Shown here: one piece after another, positions 55,462-62,100 of the stretch | Layout of the letters: every line of letters begins with the position of its first letter | How positions within the stretch are numbered: position 1 is the stretch's first letter | From: an uncultured Sulfitobacter sp. | GTDB lineage: Bacteria > Pseudomonadota > Alphaproteobacteria > Rhodobacterales > Rhodobacteraceae | Assembly: GCF_947497275.1 (NCBI RefSeq) | Contig: NZ_CANMFS010000004.1 | Span: 372,001-436,000 of the forward strand | Reading direction: 5' to 3' | DNA length: 64,000 bases | Translations under genes and position numbers: made by a program | The notes under the pieces: model-generated | Told to the model about the DNA's origin: nothing | The model's database searches: none | The model's input: only the letters and a program-made list of their open reading frames with translations

Positions 55462-55538
55462 GGCCCCGTGGCTCAACTGGATAGAGCAGCCCCCTCCTAA
55501 GGGGCAGGTTGCAGGTTCGAATCCTGCCGGGGTCACCA
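55462..55538 (+). tRNA. tRNA-Arg (anticodon CCU)
   Basis: The acceptor stem GGCCCCG (55462-55468) pairs with CGGGGTC (55528-55534, one G-U). The D arm is GGCTCAACTGGATAGAGC-like, the anticodon stem GCCCC/GGGGC (55489-55493, 55501-55505) holds loop CTCCTAA with anticodon CCT at 55496-55498, and the T arm contains GGTTCGAATCC. CCA is encoded (55536-55538). It reads AGG codons. A change in base composition starts right after it. Confidence 0.96.
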
Positions 55539-55727
55539 ACAGAATATAGCTTACTCGTGACCCTGTCTGAAAGAATTTGTTACGTCGGAACGAAACTTGG
55601 TACGTTACTAAGTTCAACGGTTAAGGTAGCCTGAAGGTCGATCAAAAGGCGTCACACCTTGGCGGAAGATGTCTGTCAGAAACACCTCCCTTGATAAATG
55701 TAAGTATTTGAGGGACAATTTTACCGG

Positions 55728-55766
55728 GAGGGGGAAATTGAATAAAAGGGGCGCGCCCACCCCCTC
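55728..55766 (+). terminator. Possible terminator hairpin in the island start
   Basis: GAGGGGG (55728-55734) can pair with CCCCCTC (55760-55766); an inner palindrome GGGCGCGCCC lies in the loop and CACTCTTTT follows. Weak candidate. Confidence 0.3.
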
Positions 55767-55866
55767 ACTCTTTTGCGTTTCCTAAGTTGGAATGTATTTT
55801 AAGAAGCCGCAAAATTTCGGCGCTATTTTGGAGCTTAGAGATTAAGCTTCGGGAAGGACATTAAGT

Positions 55867-55989
55867 ATGACTCAACCTGTGAAGCCTACTTTTGAAGAGC
55901 ACAAAGGCAAGTTGATTGAGGGGGCTAACTAGGAAGTGTTTTCTAAATTTAAATATGTATAGCGTATACATGAATGGGTTAGTCGGGCA
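55867..55989 (+). pseudogene. Broken small reading frame
   Basis: ATG at 55867 follows GGAAGGA and opens MTQPVKPTFEEHKGKLIEGAN, then TAG at 55930. The same frame continues EVFSKFKYV to a second TAG. The first stop could be a mutated CAG (Gln). It may be the remnant of a small island gene. No family recognised. Confidence 0.3.
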
Positions 55990-56465
55990 AATAAAGCAGA
56001 GAGATTTAGCAAAATTACTTTCTCATATCGACACCATAGAGGGGAAATATGTCTCCGGACGGGAGCGATTTTGTGGAGCTAATCAAGTTGCCGATGTAGA
56101 TCTGAAATATAAATCTTTATAAAGCGTATTTAATGAACTTTACCGAAAAAACGTGCTTTGGATCAGGAAATGGAACGCAGCCGATCCGTTTATGTTCTGT
56201 CTTCCCGGATGTCAGGCAATAATAGGCGATTGACTTCGCACAAGGCTAATTTGTAGGTACATGGATGGCCCTAAGTTTCTTTGTGACGAGCTCACTGAGT
56301 TTTGTGAAGCAGAACCTTTCTGGTGTACCATGCATGGCATTTCCGTTTTTAACAAGATTTAGAAGACTTAAATGGAGACGGCCTTCCTATATTTAGGTGA
56401 TTATATATTTGACAAACCCAGCACCAAAGCGTAGATTAATCTCAACAGCTTAGAGGTGTTTTCCA

Positions 56466-57446
56466 ATGTCCGTTCTTTCCGCCCCCTACATGCACGACGA
56501 AGCCGCAGCGTTTAAGCACGTTGAGGCTATGCTTTGGGGTGACGCACCGATCTGCGCGCATTGTGGCGTTGTGGATAGCGCCTATCCGCTTACAGGCGTT
56601 CGCACCAAGCCATCCGTAAAGAACCCAGAAGGCAAAGAGCGTCACGGCCTGTGGAAGTGCCGCGAGTGCCGCAAGCAGTTCACTGTGCGCAAGGGTACGA
56701 TATTCGAGGAAAGCCACCTGCCGCTGCACCTGTGGCTGCAAGCCATTCACCTTATGGTATCCAGCAAGAAGGGCATCAGCAGCCACCAGCTTCACCGCGT
56801 TCTGGGCATTACCTACAAGTCTGCATGGTTCCTGACGCACCGCATCCGCGAGTGTATGCGTGATGGTTCCCTTGCTGGTTTTGGCAATGATGGCGGTATC
56901 GTGGAAGTTGACGAAACGTTCATCGGCAAAGAGCCGGGTGTCGTTAAGCATCCAAAGGCCCGTGGCGGCTCTCACAAGATGAAAATGCTCACGCTGGTGG
57001 ATCGCACTACCAAGCGCGCAAAGTCCATCGTCATTGATGATCTGAAAAAGACAACGCTGATCCCGATCCTGCGCGCCAACATTGCCAAGGAAGCCTATGT
57101 CATGACAGACGAAGCGCGCCAGTACGAAGGCATCGGCGCAGGCAAGGTGTTTGATGCGCACGGTTGGACGAACCACAGCGCAGGCGAGTATGTGAACCTT
57201 GAGGATCGCGAGATGCACACGAACACAGTCGAGGGTTTCTACAGCATCTTTAAGCGCGGCATGAAGGGCGTGTATCAGCACTGTGGCAAGCAGCATCTCC
57301 ACCGCTATGCAGCGGAGTTTGATTTCCGTTACAATAACCGCATCGCCAATGGTGTTGACGATGTTGAGCGCGGCCAGATTGCGCTGCGCGGCGTAGTCGG
57401 TAAGCGTTTAACATACCGACGGACTGACGAAGCGACAGAACACTAA
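56466..57446 (+). mobile_element. IS1595-family (ISXO2-like) transposase gene
   Basis: 326 aa. An N-terminal zinc ribbon (CAHC at 30-33 and CRECRKQF near 65) is followed by a region of transposase helices and a DDE catalytic domain: VEVDETFIGK, YVMTDEARQY and NTVEGFYSIFKRGMKG. The motif set matches ISXO2-type transposases of the IS1595 family. The length is normal and no stop or frameshift is seen. I could not find convincing terminal inverted repeats or a target duplication on either side, so the ends may have decayed. Confidence 0.88.
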
Positions 57447-57501
57447 ATCTTGATGGATTCACTTTCCTAGTGACAGATTCTACAAGATATGCGAAGATTC
57501 A

Positions 57502-57645
57502 GTGCGTGGGATACGTCGGAACCACCTCTTGCGGTCGCCTTTTGTGAGTGATTTGCGGGCCATCAAACGGTTGCACAATGGATTGCAGCCTATCGTTGTT
57601 AGCCAAACAGAGGCCGAGGCCCACGCGCTTTACAAAGTACTATAG
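57502..57645 (+). pseudogene. C-terminal remnant of an unknown gene
   Basis: The frame following the transposase is open from just after a TGA near 57452 to TAG at 57643-57645. From a GTG at 57502 it reads VRGIRRNHLLRSPFVSDLRA and ends ALYKVL, with natural-looking composition and no ribosome site. It overlaps the convergent DUF3800 gene by 16 bases. It could be the tail of a gene cut by the insertion element. No family recognised. Confidence 0.35.
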
Positions 57646-58484
57646 CCGAAATGCTTAAAGATTTCTTTCTGGTCTTCCGACAGCCTTAGATCGTTTGGAT
57701 TTGTCGGCTGAAGTGCCAGCCCAAAATCCGCCACGACATTCCGCTCCTTTGCCATGATCGGTTCCAGCACTTTAGCGTGTCTAGTTTCCCACCTTCGTGC
57801 GCTCGTCTCTACTGATTGATAGAAGGCGCTGGCCACAATGTCGGCAAGTTGCAACCCTGCGTTTTGTTCGTGGGGAACATAATCTACAAGATTGAACCGC
57901 AAAACTTGGTGCCTAAATTCACGCTTGTTCAGTAGAGTTGAGCCACCCGCAGCTTGGCGCTTCAGAATTTCCCAATATGCTTTAGTTTGCGAATAACTGT
58001 GACCCCCGCGTTGGCTAAAAATGACACGAAGTGGTCGCGGCTTACCAAAGTGCTTCAGCGAGTCCTTGAGGCACATTTCTGTTGCACGCTCCATCAGCAG
58101 AGGGACACAATAATTGTAATACCATTGCTTGCCGTTGCGGATCGCTGCGCGGCTATTTTGGTGCCCTTTCATGTTCAACTTGTGAGAGCACACGACAAAC
58201 GCCTTAACGGGCAGTCCAGCAAGATATGCGCAAGCAGCATCCTTTTTGGTTGGACTCAACTTTCTATAGTGAAGTGCTGGCCCTTGGGTCGCGTCAATCT
58301 GCTGTCGCAAGCCTTTCACCCAGTCTACTGCCTTCGCTTCGTAGTTGGAACGTGTTAGAAACCCACCGATGACCAGCCATTCACTAGCACCATTTGGATC
58401 GACTGGTTTAACCTTAGCCAAGCCGTCATCGCCAGCTTCGTCGATATAGAGTATGTATTCGTAAGGTTCTGATAGAATGGACAT
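57630..58484 (-). CDS. DUF3800 domain-containing protein
   Basis: 284 aa. The start YILYIDEAGDDG puts Asp15, Glu16, Asp19 and Asp20 where DUF3800 proteins have their conserved acidic motif, and GLQLADIVASAFYQSVE near residue 215 is the other hallmark. The fold is thought to be RNase H-like, so a nuclease activity is plausible but unproven. Members occur often in islands, prophages and near defence genes. The gene has lower GC than the core genome. Its start codon is only 5 bases from that of a divergent 50-codon ORF. Confidence 0.85.
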   Translation of the reverse strand: MSILSEPYEYILYIDEAGDDGLAKVKPVDPNGASEWLVIGGFLTRSNYEAKAVDWVKGLRQQIDATQGPALHYRKLSPTKKDAACAYLAGLPVKAFVVCSHKLNMKGHQNSRAAIRNGKQWYYNYCVPLLMERATEMCLKDSLKHFGKPRPLRVIFSQRGGHSYSQTKAYWEILKRQAAGGSTLLNKREFRHQVLRFNLVDYVPHEQNAGLQLADIVASAFYQSVETSARRWETRHAKVLEPIMAKERNVVADFGLALQPTNPNDLRLSEDQKEIFKHFGYSTL

Positions 58485-58489
58485 TCAAT

Positions 58490-58642
58490 ATGAAAACACC
58501 TGACGCCAAAAAGAGTCAACTCGAACGCTTCAAAGAAGCCGCCCGCGAGTTAGAAACGGACGACGACGAAGCGAAGTTCAACGAAAAACTGGGCAAGCTG
58601 GTGAAGCAGAAGACTAAACCCGACCCCAAAGAGCGTGGATAA
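58490..58642 (+). CDS. Small charged protein, 50 aa, divergent from the DUF3800 gene
   Basis: ATG at 58490 to TAA at 58640-58642. The product starts MKTPDAKKSQLERFKEAARE, continues as a Glu/Lys/Asp-rich helix (LETDDDEAKFNEKLGKLV) and ends in a Lys/Pro tail. Composition and even codon use suggest a real gene. I recall very similar small proteins in other proteobacteria but cannot verify this. The ribosome site is weak. The 5-base gap to the divergent DUF3800 start means that each gene's leader must lie inside the other. Function unknown. Confidence 0.65.
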   Translation: MKTPDAKKSQLERFKEAARELETDDDEAKFNEKLGKLVKQKTKPDPKERG

Positions 58643-58713
58643 CACGACAGGCGGCCTCTAGGTCGCTCATGCGCCGCGCATTTGCGTTTGGCGCTTGGAA
58701 TACCTCACCATGC

Positions 58714-58857
58714 CTAACATCCACGGCCATACAAAGCCTGTTTGCAGGGGTTCGAGGCGGCTTCAAGCGCCTGACGCACCACTTCCGTCTCTGTTTTGGC
58801 ACCGGTGATCCGCATGAGTTTCTCGGCAAGATCATCGATTTCATCGACGCTCTTCTT
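58714..58857 (-). pseudogene. Fragment of a VapB-like antitoxin gene
   Basis: Read on the minus strand after the TAA that ends the 63-aa gene, the frame gives KKSVDEIDDLAEKLMRITGA, then KTETEVVRQALEAASN. This is like the ribbon-helix-helix of VapB/PSK-type antitoxins (which read VDELAERL..ITG..KTEAVRxALE). There is no start codon before this part and the frame ends at a TAG after 47 codons, so the gene is truncated at both ends. No toxin gene is seen next to it. Confidence 0.45.
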
Positions 58858-59049
58858 TTACAGAATGCGGCCGTGCAGGGCCAGAACCACAGCGATCACC
58901 ACGCCCAGCAGGACGCAGACCAGCGCAAGGGTTATTGCTTGCCAGATCACTTGCGGAGCGGAGCGGTCTTGAAGCCGCGCCGTTTCCACGGCCAGTTGCG
59001 GGACCGTCTCACGCTGAAGCCGGTTCAGGTCATTGCATTCATCGGTCAT
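58858..59049 (-). CDS. Small bitopic membrane protein, 63 aa
   Basis: From the ATG at 59049 the product has a soluble helical N-terminal part (MTDECNDLNRLQRETVPQLA) with one Cys and one strong membrane helix near the C terminus (AITLALVCVLLGVVIAVVLAL). It lies 81 bases downstream of the giant autotransporter gene on the same strand and may be co-transcribed. Function unknown. Confidence 0.55.
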   Translation of the reverse strand: MTDECNDLNRLQRETVPQLAVETARLQDRSAPQVIWQAITLALVCVLLGVVIAVVLALHGRIL

Positions 59050-59130
59050 TCTCGTCAGCGCCCGTTACGGCGACGTATTGATGTCTTCTTCTGACCTTTC
59101 CCGCCGATTGCGAGCAAGCCATAAACCGCA

Positions 59131-62100
59131 TCAGAACTGCATATCGAACCCGAGGCTCAACCCATAACTTTCGAAGCCGTTCGCACCGATACCGTCATAA
59201 TAGGTTGCGGCGGTGAAACTTTGGCCTGCTGGCATCGTGCGGTTAACGCCCAGCTCGACCCGCGCCCTGCCGCCTTCGTAGTCGGGTGTTACGGTTGAGG
59301 CGAAGCCGCTGCCACTTGTATGTGACCAGATTCCCGAGAAACCGCTCAAAAGTTCCAGTTCGCCTGTGCTGACCGGCATCATCATGCTGAAATCCATACC
59401 GATCTCGATCTGGCCGAGTCCGATACCCTGTTCGGGAATGGCATTGCCCAGACTGTCCATATAACTGTGTTGGTCATCGGTAGTATAGGACGCGTCCATG
59501 AACGGAGTCACGGTGGTCACGCCGTAGGAAAGTTCTCCGGCGACTTTCAGCTGTGCCAGCATACGCGTCGTGTCGAAGCTGTCCTCATAGGTTCCAAAGG
59601 GGGAAATCCTGTTGCTGGTCTCGCCATAGAGCAGGCGGCCCTCGAAGTAGAGCGGTTGGGTGGTACCCCGTGCAATGAAGTATGGCCCGACCATCCAGCC
59701 CGTACCGCTCACCGAGGACACGCCGGTGTCTTCACTCAGATGATCGAACTGAAGCATCGCGCCTACCAGGAGGTTTCCTCTTATGCTCCGGTGGCTGCCC
59801 AAGGCGCCGAACACATATTCACCTTTGCTGTCTCCATCGTTCGTCCAAGATCCGCTCATCTGAGCCCAGACCGGATAGTTCGTGCCGGTTGCAAAGTCAA
59901 AATTGCCGGACCCTTGCGTTGCTGCAAAGCGGAAACTTCTCTGAGATGTGTCTGACAGGAACGGTATAAGACCAGGCTGGTTGCGGATCAACTGGTTGGC
60001 CCGGGTCTGCATATAGGACGCAATAAGTTCCTGTGTCCGTTCCACTGTGAAATCTTCGATCATGATCTGGTTGGATGCCAGATTGCCGTTTCCGGCGGCA
60101 TCTGTGGCGACATTGGCGGGGATGGAAACCTGGATATCGCCGGTTCCCGACGCGCGCAGCATTGTCACATAGGATGCGCCGCCGCCACTCAGCCCGGTTA
60201 CCGTGGCATTGGTGGTGCTGATGTCATCCGCCACGAAGCCTGTAACGCTTTCCGAGAATGTGACTGTGACTGAGAACGGCCTGTCGCCCGCAAGGGTGTC
60301 GGGCGCTCCGGAAATGCGGACAGTTGGAGCGGTCCCGTCAAAAACGGCACTGACCGTGTTCGAGGCTTCGTTGGCGTTGCCCGCAGCGTCGGTAAATGCG
60401 CCTGTGGCAACGGAAAGGGACACGGTACCATCAGCGTCCGGGGTCAGTGTCGCGCTATAGTTGCTTCCCGAGCCGGTAAGGGTTGCAGTTGCATTTTTCA
60501 GGGTCAGATCGGTGACGCCGAAGTCGGTGCTGTCCTCGGACAGGGTGATCGCCGCAGTATAAGCCCGATTGGTGGGTCCACTCAACGCGCCGACAGAGAT
60601 TGTCGGCGGGGTATCGTCACCAACAAAGTCGACAGTCGCACTGGCGGAGACATTGCCCGCGGGGTCCGTGGTGACAAGTGTAATCACCCCCGATTGCTGC
60701 GGCGTATCTGAGGTCATGGCGAACGTTCCGGTGTCGGTATTCGCCGTCACACTCCGGGTGCTGCCATCGGGGAACGTTATGGTAAGGGTGCTGTCCGGCT
60801 CCGCAGTGCCGACAAGATCGACGCGACCGTCCGGAGTGGCAGTTAGTGTTACCACGACCGGCGCATCCGGAGGTGTCGTATCCGTCACGGTCACCACAAA
60901 GGTCTGTTGCGTCGCTTCATTGTCCGCGCTGTCCTGAGCATCGACGAATACGGTCGTGGCGCCGACTGGAAAGTCATAGGGGCTGGCGATAACCGTCCCG
61001 TCGATCGAGAAGACCGGAAGAATAGTCTCGCCGGAATTGTCGGTGATCGTTGCGGTCAGCACGACTGAAGCCGTATTGCCGTCCGCATCTGTGTCCACTG
61101 CAATATCTGCAATATCTGCAATGACAGGCGGTTCTGTATCCGCCGGGGGGGTGACGGTCACGGTGACGCTGTCTGCGGGCGAAGGATCGAAACCGTCGTT
61201 GACGATCAGCTCGAAGGTCAGCGTGGCGTCGGCATCGCCGATGGCCAGCGTGGGAGCGGTGAAACCGGGCGCTGCGGCGGTGGCATCCGAGAGGGTGATG
61301 GTGGTACCTGCGGTCTGGGTCCAGACGTAGGTCAAGGTCTGGTCCGCATCGTTTGCATCCGAGCCGGTGCCGTCGAGTGTGACGGAGGCGGCGGAGGCGA
61401 CGGCTTGATCCGAGCCTGCATTTGCGGTCGGCGCGGTGTTGCCGGGGGCGGAGACGGTGACGGAGACGCTATCGGCGGGCGAGGGATCGAAACCGTCGTT
61501 GACGATCAGCTCGAAGGTCAGCACCACATCGGCATCGCCGACGGCTAGGGTCGGCGCGGTGAAGCTGGGGCTGCCGGTGCTGTCCCCGGTCAGGGTGACG
61601 TCGGTGCCGCTGGTCTCGGTCCAGGAGTAGGTCAGGGTCTGGCCCGCATCGTTTGCATCCGAGCCGGTGCCGTCGAGCGTGACGGAAGCGGCGGAGGCGA
61701 CGGCTTGATCCGGGCCCGCCTCTGCGGTCGGCGCGGTGTTGCCGGGGGCGGAGACGGTGACGGAGACGCTCTCGGCGGGCGAAGGATCGAAACCGTCGTT
61801 GACGATCAGCTGGAAGGTCAGCACGACGGGCGAAGCACCTACGGCCAGTTCCGGCGCGGTGAAGCTGGGGCTGCCGGTGGTGTCCCCGGTGAGGGTGACG
61901 CCGGTGCCGCTGGTCTCGGTCCAGACGTAGGTCAGGGTCTGGCCCGCATCGTTTGCATCCGAGCCGGTGCCGTCGAGTGTGACGGAGGCGGCGGAGGCGA
62001 CGGCTTGATCCGGGCCTGCATTTGCGGTCGGCGCGGTGTTGCCGGGGGCGGAGACGGTGACGGTGACGCTATCGGCGGGCGAGGGATCGAAACCGTCGTT

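Larger units (their letters stand above)
55539..56465. other. Gene-poor, AT-richer start of a probable genomic island
   Basis: 927 bases after the tRNA with clearly lower GC than the rest of the window. No intact gene of recognisable family was found. It contains a short ORF with early stops (55867-55932), a 68-codon ORF at 55916-56122 and a 33-codon ORF near 56255-56360, none with a family match by eye. No copy of the tRNA 3' end was seen further on in the window. Confidence 0.55.

Noticed and set aside
58669..59094. 141-codon plus-strand ORF
   Set aside because: It is antisense to the 63-aa membrane protein and to the antitoxin fragment, which both look more natural.
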